Virus record (IMG/VR): IMGVR_UViG_3300011114_000318
Span: 1-25,387 of that record
Reading direction: 5' to 3' (one strand)
DNA: 25,387 nucleotides
From: a virus
Positions 5,246-13,181 of the stretch are shown here, piece after piece. The translations under genes were made by a program, and so were the position numbers. The notes beneath the pieces were generated by a model that was not told the origin of the DNA, ran no database searches, and saw only the letters and a list, made by a program, of their open reading frames with translations. The stretch's first letter is position 1; every line of letters begins with the position of its first letter.

Positions 5246-7789
5246 TCAAGCGCCGGGATTGAGGCCTGTACCTGTTGAGACGGCAAACTTCTCGCCAGTG
5301 GCTAGCTCGGTTGCGGCTAGGCGCAGGGCGGTATTGTTGTCGTCTGTGTTCATTTGATAGCGGGTCTCTAGTTCGACCTTTGTGCGTTCGTTTTCTGCCT
5401 GCTCTTTGAGCATGGTTTGCTGAGCATCCTCTGCCATCTTTTGTGCATTTTGCTGTGCATCTTGCTGCACTTTGGCTTGCTCAAGTTGTAACTTGGCTTG
5501 CTCCAGTTGCAGCTTGGACTGCTCAGCCTGCATTTTTGCTTGCTCAGCTTGAGCGGCTTGTTGCATTTTTGCTTGGTCAAGTTGCGTGCGCTGCTGGAGT
5601 GCTTGGCCTTGCAACTGTGCATTCATCTGAGCTATCTGCATGCTGCTGTCTGGCGGCATCGGTGGCTGGGGTTTGAACTGCTGAGCGACTTGATCAATCT
5701 GAGCCAACTCTTGGGCAAACCCGTTAAGTTGCTGCTCAATGATTTCCTGCACTTTAAGAATCACCTTGACCTGCTGTTCTGCTTCTTTCTCAATCAAGTC
5801 TTTCTTCTGAGCAACATCTACCGCCTCGTGAGCCTCGGTCAGATAATAGTTCAGCAGGTGGTCGCGCAGGTGAGTGGCCATTGGGAACATGTAGGTTTTG
5901 ACGATAGCCGGGTTCTGGCCAAACAGCGGTGACTTGAGAAACGCTAGGTGGGTCTTGAGGTGGGCAATGTGATCTTGCTGCGGCAGAACATAAACAGGAG
6001 TTCCCATTGTGGCGGCCACGTTCTCACTTACCGGGTCAATGTCCTCGGTGCCGGGCGCGGGTTGTAGTACATCGTCAGCGCTGATCTTTAGCGTGCGCAA
6101 AAACAATTGCTCAATTTTGCGCTGGTCGTACATCTGCGGCATAGTGGCCGAGCGTTGCATGAGCGCCTGGGTTTGAGCAAAACGCTGTGTCTCAGAAAAG
6201 ATTGCCGGGTCACTTACCGGCACCACGTCCATTGGGCCGTCAAAGTCTTCAGGCTTGACATCCAAACCGGATGCCTGCGCTTCAATGTCTTCAATGGTCA
6301 AGTAGGCACTGTTGATGCGGTGCAGGATCTTGAACACACGGCTCATTGAGCTATGGATGCGCGAGTGGATGCTACTGAAGACCACCATGCCCTGCTCAAT
6401 CAGGGCCATCGTGGTGCCAACCGGCTGTGCCTGATTGGCATCGCTCAGCTTCTCAAAGCTGGTCTGTACAACGCCCTTGCCGGCATCAACCACAAAGCCT
6501 AGCAGTTGGAACAGCACAGGGCTCGGCCCATTGAACGGTAGCGGCATGGCCAGCTTGCGCACGTCATCAATCAGCGCACCGCCTTCAAGCTCTACAACCT
6601 CGGTAGGTTGCACGTTAAGCGTCTGGCCACCAGGCCCACCCTTTAGCTTGAGCAGGGTTGGGATGTTCTGAATGTGCGCCGAGTCCAGCAGGGCGCGTAG
6701 TGCGCCGGTAGCTGCTCCTGAAAGGCCACCAATCATGTGGGTCAGGCCGATTGGGTAAGCACCACGCCAAGGCACAAATGGGAACTCCACAATCCAGTCA
6801 AGCTCTACACGGCGAGGATCTTCAGGCTCCCAGTTGCGGTACAGCGCCACGGCCTTGCTGCTGGTCTTGTCAATGCTGATGATGTACGGCTCAACACCAT
6901 CACCAAAGTCTAGGTGGGTGTAGATCTCAAAAATGGTGCGCAGGCCGTCTTCATTGTAGGAGGTGTCTTTGCGCCCCTCAATTTTGTCATTGGCGATCGA
7001 TGCCTTGCTGAAGTCTGGCTGTTCTGGCGAGCCAAGGTCAACGTCGATGTACATCTCGCACTTGACCCGACGTTGGTACTCCATCTCGGTCACATACTGG
7101 ACGTGGGTTTTGCGCTCCGCACTATAGAAGTTAGTGGCCGCAAAGGGTAGGTACACGTCATCAATGGGGATGAACTCAGCGCACGGGCGCAGGTATTGAG
7201 CGCTCCACATCATCTTGAGGTACTGAGCGCCACCCAACGGTAGTTGCGTACTGAGCTGCTCTAACTCGCCCCTAAACTCCGGCATCTGCTCAGTAGTCTG
7301 CCAGTTCATAAAGTCAGTCTTGCGCTCGGCTTTGGCGACCTTGTCCTTCTCTTTCTCGCCAAGGATCTTGCTCTTGACCGGGCCACCTGGGGGGAAGATC
7401 TCCTTCATCACTCGTGAGGAGAAGTCAACACAGGCTTCCACCAGCATGGGGTGGACGACCTTTGTTGAGCCGGTGAACTGCGCCCCGCCCGGTGCGTCAT
7501 CGCCTAAACCAGTGCGGCGTAAGCCTTCCTCGTACAGCTTATCCCGCTTCTGTCGTGCGTCTTTGTCCTTGGCAACCTTGTCTAGCAATTCTGTGACAGC
7601 ATCGCTCAAGTCACCTTGGTCAACTTCATCAACAATATTGGCAAAGTGCGCTTGCTTTTGACGTTGGTCGTCCTCGTTCTTGAGTTTGACCATTGCGCCG
7701 CCGTCATCAGTATCCTCGGCGTCTGACTCATCATCGTCTACCTCAACGATTTCGTCTTCTTCAATGGTAAGGTCTGTATTTTTAGGCAT
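5246..7789 (-). CDS. Portal protein (head-to-tail connector)
   Basis: This 847-residue protein would form the dodecameric ring through which the terminase packages DNA. It has an acidic N-terminus (residues 9-30), a charged helical segment, then TGSTKVVHPMLVEACVDFSSRVMKEIFPP (about 107-134), like the clip/stem-preceding region of large portals of podovirus-like phages. PFVPWRGAYPIGLTHMIGGL and VGTTMALIEQG are typical conserved blocks. The C-terminal 130 residues are Gln-rich coiled coil with a perfect heptad repeat. Position between terminase and scaffold supports the call. ATG 7789 is preferred over the in-frame TTG 7810; it overlaps the end of the preceding gene by 8 bases, with only a weak upstream GAAAG. 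Family assignment is by pattern, not search. Confidence 0.8.
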   Translation of the reverse strand: MPKNTDLTIEEDEIVEVDDDESDAEDTDDGGAMVKLKNEDDQRQKQAHFANIVDEVDQGDLSDAVTELLDKVAKDKDARQKRDKLYEEGLRRTGLGDDAPGGAQFTGSTKVVHPMLVEACVDFSSRVMKEIFPPGGPVKSKILGEKEKDKVAKAERKTDFMNWQTTEQMPEFRGELEQLSTQLPLGGAQYLKMMWSAQYLRPCAEFIPIDDVYLPFAATNFYSAERKTHVQYVTEMEYQRRVKCEMYIDVDLGSPEQPDFSKASIANDKIEGRKDTSYNEDGLRTIFEIYTHLDFGDGVEPYIISIDKTSSKAVALYRNWEPEDPRRVELDWIVEFPFVPWRGAYPIGLTHMIGGLSGAATGALRALLDSAHIQNIPTLLKLKGGPGGQTLNVQPTEVVELEGGALIDDVRKLAMPLPFNGPSPVLFQLLGFVVDAGKGVVQTSFEKLSDANQAQPVGTTMALIEQGMVVFSSIHSRIHSSMSRVFKILHRINSAYLTIEDIEAQASGLDVKPEDFDGPMDVVPVSDPAIFSETQRFAQTQALMQRSATMPQMYDQRKIEQLFLRTLKISADDVLQPAPGTEDIDPVSENVAATMGTPVYVLPQQDHIAHLKTHLAFLKSPLFGQNPAIVKTYMFPMATHLRDHLLNYYLTEAHEAVDVAQKKDLIEKEAEQQVKVILKVQEIIEQQLNGFAQELAQIDQVAQQFKPQPPMPPDSSMQIAQMNAQLQGQALQQRTQLDQAKMQQAAQAEQAKMQAEQSKLQLEQAKLQLEQAKVQQDAQQNAQKMAEDAQQTMLKEQAENERTKVELETRYQMNTDDNNTALRLAATELATGEKFAVSTGTGLNPGA
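5462..5545 (-). repeat. Four tandem 21-bp units coding Gln-rich heptads in the portal C-terminus
   Basis: The portal residues about 749-776 consist of four 7-residue units of the form EQ(A/S)K(M/L/V)Q(A/L/Q). At DNA level each 21-bp unit ends in a GCTTGCTC-like block on the plus strand, with unit-to-unit differences. The periodicity suits a coiled coil. Copy number could vary by slippage or unequal recombination. Confidence 0.8.
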
Positions 7790-10700
7790 ATGCACTTTCA
7801 CGTTGCGCAATTATTTGCTGGATGTTTTCAGGATCGTAATCATCATCCAAGCCGGCAATGATCTGTTTGATCTTAATCGGGTCAAAGTGGTTTGAGACTA
7901 AGCCGCCTTGGGCGTAGTTAGTAGGATCAAGATATTCTTGCTCCCTGCCGACAATGTGTCCTCGGCTGTCGTACTTTAATCGCTGGCCTTCTGGCGTAAT
8001 GCTGTTATGCAAGCGTTGTAAGTCTTCTCCGCTGGCCCAGATTGGAACTTCCAAGCCTGCATCTTGAATCATTTTAAGTTCATTTGAGTTGAACGCATCC
8101 AAAGTGGGGCGCAACCCAGTATTCCTTAAGTCAACCGCATTAACGTCAGACCAATTGCTGCCCTTCACGAAGTCTTGGATGTAGGGCAGGTACTCCTCAT
8201 TGGGTGCGCGGTTGCCTTTGCCTTTGATTTGGCTGATGCTTTCTTTAGATTCTTCAGGGTAAATTTTTTCAGCTTGCCGCAACGCATCTTCAGCCGTTTT
8301 GCCTTCTTTTTCTAATTGCGCAGCTAAAAATCCAATTTTGTAACGGCGTTGCTCTGGAGTCATTCCTATTTGCTCAACCTCAACCGTTGCATGAGGCGCA
8401 CCCTTGGAGTCAACCAGCGAGTACACCTTGGCCTTGCCGCTCTTGATAGCCTCCCAGCCGCCGTGGCCGTAGCCAGAGCTACCGGCATCACCAGAAGCCT
8501 CAGTCCAGTCAGGATGGCCCTTGGGCGGCTCGTAGCCACGTACTGAGTGTCCCATCGCCTCGGACTCTTGCGCAAAGGATCCGGGCTTGTTGAGTTGAAT
8601 CCATTTGTATCCTTCAGGATACTCTCTGTAAGTAGGCAAACCCTCACGAGCCGCTGCCCTGCTGGCATTCATCTTGGCCGCCAGATCCCGATCGTACTCG
8701 CTGGTGCGGCGAATTGCGTCGGTAATGCTGAATTTGTTGAGTTGCTCTGGGCGAATGCGGCCAGCCGTCACATCTTCACGCAGCACATCCATGATGTGGT
8801 CAAAGCCAAGGTTTTGAGTGTACGTAGAATAAAGTGAGGTGTTTGGGTCCAGCTTGGCAATAAAAGGGTTTTGACGCCCAAGATCCATGTAGTGGTCCAT
8901 CATTGGAGGATGAGAAGCGTGAAACTGATCTTCGGCTTTTAAATAATCCAACCAATTTTGCTCGGCAAACGGAGTTTCACTCTTGTCAAACTCCTCTCTG
9001 GCAAGACGCATCTTGTTTTCAGCCTCAGTAAACTTGGCATATTTCTCCGGCATTCCTTGTATGTCGCCAGCACGGTGCGATGCAATAACCTCGTCAGAAG
9101 ATATCTCCCAAGCCTTGGCCATAGGGGATTGGCCCAAGCCCTCTTCTGGGAAACCCGCTGCTCTGCGCTGTTTTTTTACATCTTCAGTACGGCGCACTTG
9201 CTCGCCACTCAATGGTTCATGTAGGTACTCATCTAAAAGCGCAGGCTTGTGCGAGATGTGATTGACGGCCATCTGTCGCTCTGTGTTTGCTTCAGCCTTT
9301 ATGCGTTCAGCTTCACGCAGCAAGTTGGCTTGCTTACGTGGGTCTGACTCTCCCGTGGCTCGTTGAGCGATGCGTTCAGACTTCTCAATGTCCTTGGCAT
9401 ACTGAGCGTCAATCTCTTGTGCGCGTTTGTCAAACATCAATCGGACCGGGTCGTCAGCCGTGCCCATTTGCTTCTTGACGTAGTTGGTCAGGTTGCTGTC
9501 AACCCAGTTATCAATTGCGGCTTCACCTTTGGTTACGTCAAGCATACGTTGAACACGGTCTCGCTGGTCTTGGCTCAGTGCTGGGTTTTTCAGTAATTCT
9601 TCGTGCTTGGATATTCTTTGAGCAGGCGTTTCACCAACAAAGGTTGACGTTTTCAAAGGCTGCAAGTCCTTCTCAGTCCGCCCGGTCAGGAAGTTCCCCC
9701 CAGGCATTTTGATGACGCCAGGCATCAACCCTTGCCGCTCCAAATATTTCTCGCCTATTCGCACAGCTGTTGGCCCTAGTGCTTGGCCGGTTGCCTTTGC
9801 GCTCTTAATGCCTAGCCTAGCAATGCTTGTGGCCCCCGTGCCGCCAAGCAAGTTACCTGCAGTTGTGAACGCCTTGCCTGTTGGGGTTTCGTTTAGCTGA
9901 GCACCCGGCAGGTACTCGTTGTAGAACTCGGTGGTTGGCAGCTGTGGGGTGGGATCAGCCCTGCTACCGATGCCAAATGCACGAAGAGCAGGGAAGGCTG
10001 TCAATAGTTGTGGCGGCAGTTGGGAGATGCCTGCACGGGCTAAGCCCTCAATGTCTCCTGGCAATCCTGCTGTACCTGCAGCCCAGCCGCGCAGTGCCGA
10101 GAGCGGAGCATTGGCTGCAGCTTCACGGTCTTGCTGCGCACGGCGTGCTTTCATCTGCGGGAATACGCCGAAGGCTGCACCGCCTTCATCCATGTGGACT
10201 GCACCACCCTCCGCAAAACCCTCACGCAGCAAGTGTCGGATGTATTCGTTGTTCAAGGCTTGGCTTGGCAAGCCCTCACCCTCTACGCCAAGAGCAAGGT
10301 CATAGTAGCCGGGGGCTTTGCGCTCTGGATTGTTAGTTTTAAACCGAGCGTGCCAATCCGGCAAGTACACCTCTGTCGGTGTCGGCATCATGTTGTAATT
10401 TAAGTCCTCGCCCTTAATAAGCGTTGGGAAGCCAGGGTGCAGATCAGGCCGATACATTGACTCCGGCTCTAACGAAAACAAGCGTGGCCCAGCAGCATAA
10501 GTCGGCACATCACCACCATGCTGAGTGTGCAACAGGCTTGGCTCGGTCTCACGCTTGAGGATGTCAGTGGGGCGAAAGATCACGCCCCGTCCGCTCTTCT
10601 CGCCGCCAAGAGCAACGCCGCCTAGCCCTGGTGCAATGCCTTGGCCCATCATTGCATCTGCCAGTGCATCACGCTTGTAAAATGTGTCTGCCAACTTCCA

Positions 10701-13181
10701 GATGCCTGGGTCACGGATGTCAACGCCTTCACCAAAGGTCAGCGATAGGTTGTGATTGATTTTCCCAGCCAGTTCGTCAGATAGGTTGCCCTGTTTCATA
10801 GAATCAATAAACCCACGCTTCAGCTTATCAAAAACCACAGGGTTGGTCTTGAGTTGAATCGCTGAACCTAACATCGTCGTCCAGGCGGTGTCAGGTGTCG
10901 TTAGGTTCTTGAGCCTCGAGGCTGCGCCTTCATCCATCACGCCCCAAACCTTGCCGGCATAGGCGGGGTCGGCTTGGCTAAGGGCGGGGAATGGTGCGCC
11001 GCCGATGTTGCCGCCGCCCACACGGGTGCGGTCAGCCTGAGTAGTGGTTGTGCGCTTAAAGCCTTTCTCCATGAGTTGGCCAAGCGCCTCAGATGCTTTG
11101 ACCTGTTCCTGCGACTTAATGAGTTCAGCCGCAGCACGGCCAGCTGCAGCACGTTGAGCGGCAGTTATTGCCTTTTCGCCGCTATTTACTAGCATACCCT
11201 GTAACAACTTAACAACGCCGCCGGATTGGTAAAGTTGCGTGCGCCCTTCAATATCTTCAAGTTTAATTTTCTTAGCGTTAGTAAACATGGGTGCTTTAGC
11301 GCCTGATCCCATTGTTGAGTGTCCGTAAGTTTCTCCCGCAAACGGGTCCATAAGCACCATTTCAGCATGAGGCTCTGCGCCTGTTTGCCTTGCGCGTTTA
11401 TCAGCGTAATAATCAGCAATACGTTTCTGCGGAGAAACAAATAACTCGGGTGTGTCAAGGTTCTCTCCTGCATAACCCCGATAAAACCCTTGCAACATTT
11501 TGTGCTCTTCTGGCACAGCTGGAGCAACCATCGGCTGTCCGTTGCGCTCCAGTATGGTCAGGTTCTTTTCTTCGCCGGGGAAGGTGACAAAGTTGCGGGT
11601 TCCTTGACCACCGCCACGGCTGTTTGCATCTAGGTATTTGATGCCGGGGATGCCCATGCCGCGTAATGTTTCACTGGTTCCGACCTGATAGTTTTCTGAG
11701 TCAAACAGGTCGGGTCTATAGCCCTCATCGCGCATGACCATGCTGTGCAAGTCTTTGCCAGTGATGTTGCTGTCAATCCTGCCAGACTCTTTGCGAACCT
11801 GATTAACGTACTTTTCCCAATCAACATTGTTTGAGTAGTCAACTGGGTCGCCCCCTGTCATCTCGGCCCACTCATCAGCCTCTTGGCGCAATCTCATATC
11901 GGCAATCTTCTCGGCCTCCTTCTGGCTGACGCCGACCTCGTAGTCTGTGCCCTTGAGCGCCTTGATTACATTTGGCTGTTCACTCAATGGCCTATCCCAA
12001 TCAAGCATCTTAGCTATTTGCTCATCGGGTAGGTCTACTTTATAGAGGTTGCCTGATTTTTTATAAATTTCTTTAACATCAATTAAATCTTTCATTGCAT
12101 CATCAAAAGACCCACCATATTTTTGTGCATATAAATCTAATATGTTCATTTCAGGTCTTCCCTGACTTAACATATCTGCAACAAATTCTTGCTTATTTGT
12201 TAGACCACCATGAAGCGTTTTATAAGTTGCCTCTGCTAATTGATATCCCTTTGCCACCGCAGGAGCTTCTGCCGTATATATCCCATGCCCGTACGCCTGC
12301 GCTCCCTCACCAGTGCCAATCTTGCTGGCGTCAAAGCGGTCAAACTTGTGTGGACTCCCGTGGTAGACATCCAACTGAGGCATCAACCCTTGGCGCTGCA
12401 GGTAACCCTCGCCCATCCTTACCGCGGTTGGCCCCAGCGCCCTGGCACCAGCCGCCACTGCTCTAGCTGCTGGCATCGGGTTCAAAGGCACAAAGGCACC
12501 TGCTTGCCCAGCAACTTCACCAATCCTGGACGTTGGCTTGAGTGGCAAATTCTCAAGATAATATTCGGAGCCATAGGGCAGCTGCGGTGCTGGCTCGTAC
12601 TGCGTTTCACCGAACACCTCAGTCGGCATGGGACTTCTACCCATGAAATTCAATGTGTCAGGCAGTAACCCCAGCAATCCTGCCAGCCGCCCTCGGGTGA
12701 TATCCAGCGGAACATTGGCTGATGCCTCACGGTCTTGGAACCTGCGCCTGGGCTTCATCTGAGGAAAAACGCCAAACGCTGCACCTAACTCATCATCCAA
12801 CAGTCCCATGCCGCCACGCCCCATGATTTGAGGCACAGCACGTTCAGCAAGGCGAGCGCCGGCGCGGCCTGCGGCCATAGTCCCTTGGGCAGCAAGTTTG
12901 CCAAGCGCTCCGGCTCCGGGTGCTACTGCCATAGCGGCGTCAAGCACCTCGGGGCGAAACCTTGTGGTGCCGCCAAGTCCGCCAGCGCCGGTAAACAATG
13001 ACCTTCCAGAAGGGTCATAAGACAATCGGTCTATTGTCTCGCTGATGGCTGGCATATCCAGAAACTTTGCGACCCCCTGCATCTGCTGGGTGCGCTCGGG
13101 CGAATAACTCTGCGCCAAGAAGTCGGCCAATGCGCCTAGCGCTGAGTTTCGAGGTGTAGCACGGACTTGATCACGCGGCAT
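7782..13181 (-). CDS. Giant multidomain polyvalent-type protein with ADP-ribosyltransferase-like and PcfJ-like regions (1799 aa)
   Basis: This protein is likely packaged or ejected with DNA and carries several effector-like domains, as in phage 'polyvalent proteins'. In order: Ala/Gly-rich N-terminus (1-130); module A (133-268); an ADP-ribosyltransferase-like domain (270-545: VYHGSPHKF, YGHGIYTAEAP, RGMGIPGIKYLDANSRG, NFVTFPGEE); a second region resembling an ADP-ribosyltransferase fold (556-650: FYRGYAG, LFVSPQKRIADYYA, HAEMVLMDP); an unknown domain (660-985); module B (1001-1154), homologous to module A; a charged helical region (1185-1480); and a PcfJ-like region (1490-1690: AMGHSVRGY, KVYSLVDSKGAPHATVEVEQ, ISQIKGKGNRAPNEEY). 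It starts at ATG 13181 with AAGGTG seven bases upstream and overlaps terL by 11 bases and the portal by 8. No membrane segment is obvious. Catalysis is unproven; domain calls are from memory of patterns. Confidence 0.8.
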   Translation of the reverse strand: MPRDQVRATPRNSALGALADFLAQSYSPERTQQMQGVAKFLDMPAISETIDRLSYDPSGRSLFTGAGGLGGTTRFRPEVLDAAMAVAPGAGALGKLAAQGTMAAGRAGARLAERAVPQIMGRGGMGLLDDELGAAFGVFPQMKPRRRFQDREASANVPLDITRGRLAGLLGLLPDTLNFMGRSPMPTEVFGETQYEPAPQLPYGSEYYLENLPLKPTSRIGEVAGQAGAFVPLNPMPAARAVAAGARALGPTAVRMGEGYLQRQGLMPQLDVYHGSPHKFDRFDASKIGTGEGAQAYGHGIYTAEAPAVAKGYQLAEATYKTLHGGLTNKQEFVADMLSQGRPEMNILDLYAQKYGGSFDDAMKDLIDVKEIYKKSGNLYKVDLPDEQIAKMLDWDRPLSEQPNVIKALKGTDYEVGVSQKEAEKIADMRLRQEADEWAEMTGGDPVDYSNNVDWEKYVNQVRKESGRIDSNITGKDLHSMVMRDEGYRPDLFDSENYQVGTSETLRGMGIPGIKYLDANSRGGGQGTRNFVTFPGEEKNLTILERNGQPMVAPAVPEEHKMLQGFYRGYAGENLDTPELFVSPQKRIADYYADKRARQTGAEPHAEMVLMDPFAGETYGHSTMGSGAKAPMFTNAKKIKLEDIEGRTQLYQSGGVVKLLQGMLVNSGEKAITAAQRAAAGRAAAELIKSQEQVKASEALGQLMEKGFKRTTTTQADRTRVGGGNIGGAPFPALSQADPAYAGKVWGVMDEGAASRLKNLTTPDTAWTTMLGSAIQLKTNPVVFDKLKRGFIDSMKQGNLSDELAGKINHNLSLTFGEGVDIRDPGIWKLADTFYKRDALADAMMGQGIAPGLGGVALGGEKSGRGVIFRPTDILKRETEPSLLHTQHGGDVPTYAAGPRLFSLEPESMYRPDLHPGFPTLIKGEDLNYNMMPTPTEVYLPDWHARFKTNNPERKAPGYYDLALGVEGEGLPSQALNNEYIRHLLREGFAEGGAVHMDEGGAAFGVFPQMKARRAQQDREAAANAPLSALRGWAAGTAGLPGDIEGLARAGISQLPPQLLTAFPALRAFGIGSRADPTPQLPTTEFYNEYLPGAQLNETPTGKAFTTAGNLLGGTGATSIARLGIKSAKATGQALGPTAVRIGEKYLERQGLMPGVIKMPGGNFLTGRTEKDLQPLKTSTFVGETPAQRISKHEELLKNPALSQDQRDRVQRMLDVTKGEAAIDNWVDSNLTNYVKKQMGTADDPVRLMFDKRAQEIDAQYAKDIEKSERIAQRATGESDPRKQANLLREAERIKAEANTERQMAVNHISHKPALLDEYLHEPLSGEQVRRTEDVKKQRRAAGFPEEGLGQSPMAKAWEISSDEVIASHRAGDIQGMPEKYAKFTEAENKMRLAREEFDKSETPFAEQNWLDYLKAEDQFHASHPPMMDHYMDLGRQNPFIAKLDPNTSLYSTYTQNLGFDHIMDVLREDVTAGRIRPEQLNKFSITDAIRRTSEYDRDLAAKMNASRAAAREGLPTYREYPEGYKWIQLNKPGSFAQESEAMGHSVRGYEPPKGHPDWTEASGDAGSSGYGHGGWEAIKSGKAKVYSLVDSKGAPHATVEVEQIGMTPEQRRYKIGFLAAQLEKEGKTAEDALRQAEKIYPEESKESISQIKGKGNRAPNEEYLPYIQDFVKGSNWSDVNAVDLRNTGLRPTLDAFNSNELKMIQDAGLEVPIWASGEDLQRLHNSITPEGQRLKYDSRGHIVGREQEYLDPTNYAQGGLVSNHFDPIKIKQIIAGLDDDYDPENIQQIIAQRESAYA
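8112..8714 (-). other. PcfJ-like domain of the giant protein
   Basis: Residues about 1490-1690 carry the order SFAQESEAMGHSVRGY, then IKSGKAKVYSLVDSKGAPHATVEVE, then ISQIKGKGNRAPNEEYLPYIQDF. This resembles PcfJ-family proteins of conjugative elements and phages, whose hallmark is an MGHC-V motif. Here the usual Cys is Ser (about residue 1545). The function of the family is not established to my knowledge. Confidence 0.5.
9720..10181 (-). repeat. Module B of the duplicated segment in the giant protein
   Basis: Residues 1001-1154 start with GAAFGVFPQMKARRAQQDRE and end with ALGPTAVRIGEKYLERQGLMP. They match module A (12378-12785), which starts GAAFGVFPQMKPRRRFQDRE and ends ALGPTAVRMGEGYLQRQGLMP. 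The middle diverges, though LP.....YN/YL..LP spacing is similar (LPTTEFYNEYLP versus LPYGSEYYLENLP). The DNA has diverged too, so the duplication is old. Confidence 0.85.
11547..12374 (-). other. ADP-ribosyltransferase-like domain of the giant protein
   Basis: Residues 270-545 follow the H-Y-E-type layout of polyvalent-protein ADP-ribosyltransferases: YHGSPHKFDRFD (His274), GHGIYTAE (Tyr302), and after a long insert GIPGIKYLDANSRG then RNFVTFPGEE with acidic candidates Glu537/Glu538. If active, it would transfer ADP-ribose from NAD to a host target early in infection. The insert between the Tyr motif and the C-terminal motifs is coded by an unusually A/T-rich stretch (12001-12240). Confidence 0.6.
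12378..12785 (-). repeat. Module A of the duplicated segment in the giant protein
   Basis: Residues 133-268 form the first copy of the repeated module. Both copies directly precede a different effector-like region (ADP-ribosyltransferase-like after A, helical plus PcfJ-like after B). This suggests a conserved leader or trunk unit to which variable domains are attached; that use is an inference. Confidence 0.85.

Noticed and set aside
5443-5932. Plus-strand hydrophobic frames opposite the portal tail
   Set aside because: Leu/Ala-rich runs arise from the complement of the Gln/Lys repeats; not a membrane protein.
9881-10336. Plus-strand frames within the giant protein gene (here, 12095-12668 and 13429-13902)
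   Set aside because: Cys/His/Arg-rich translations typical of antisense shadows of GC-rich genes; no ribosome sites or motifs.
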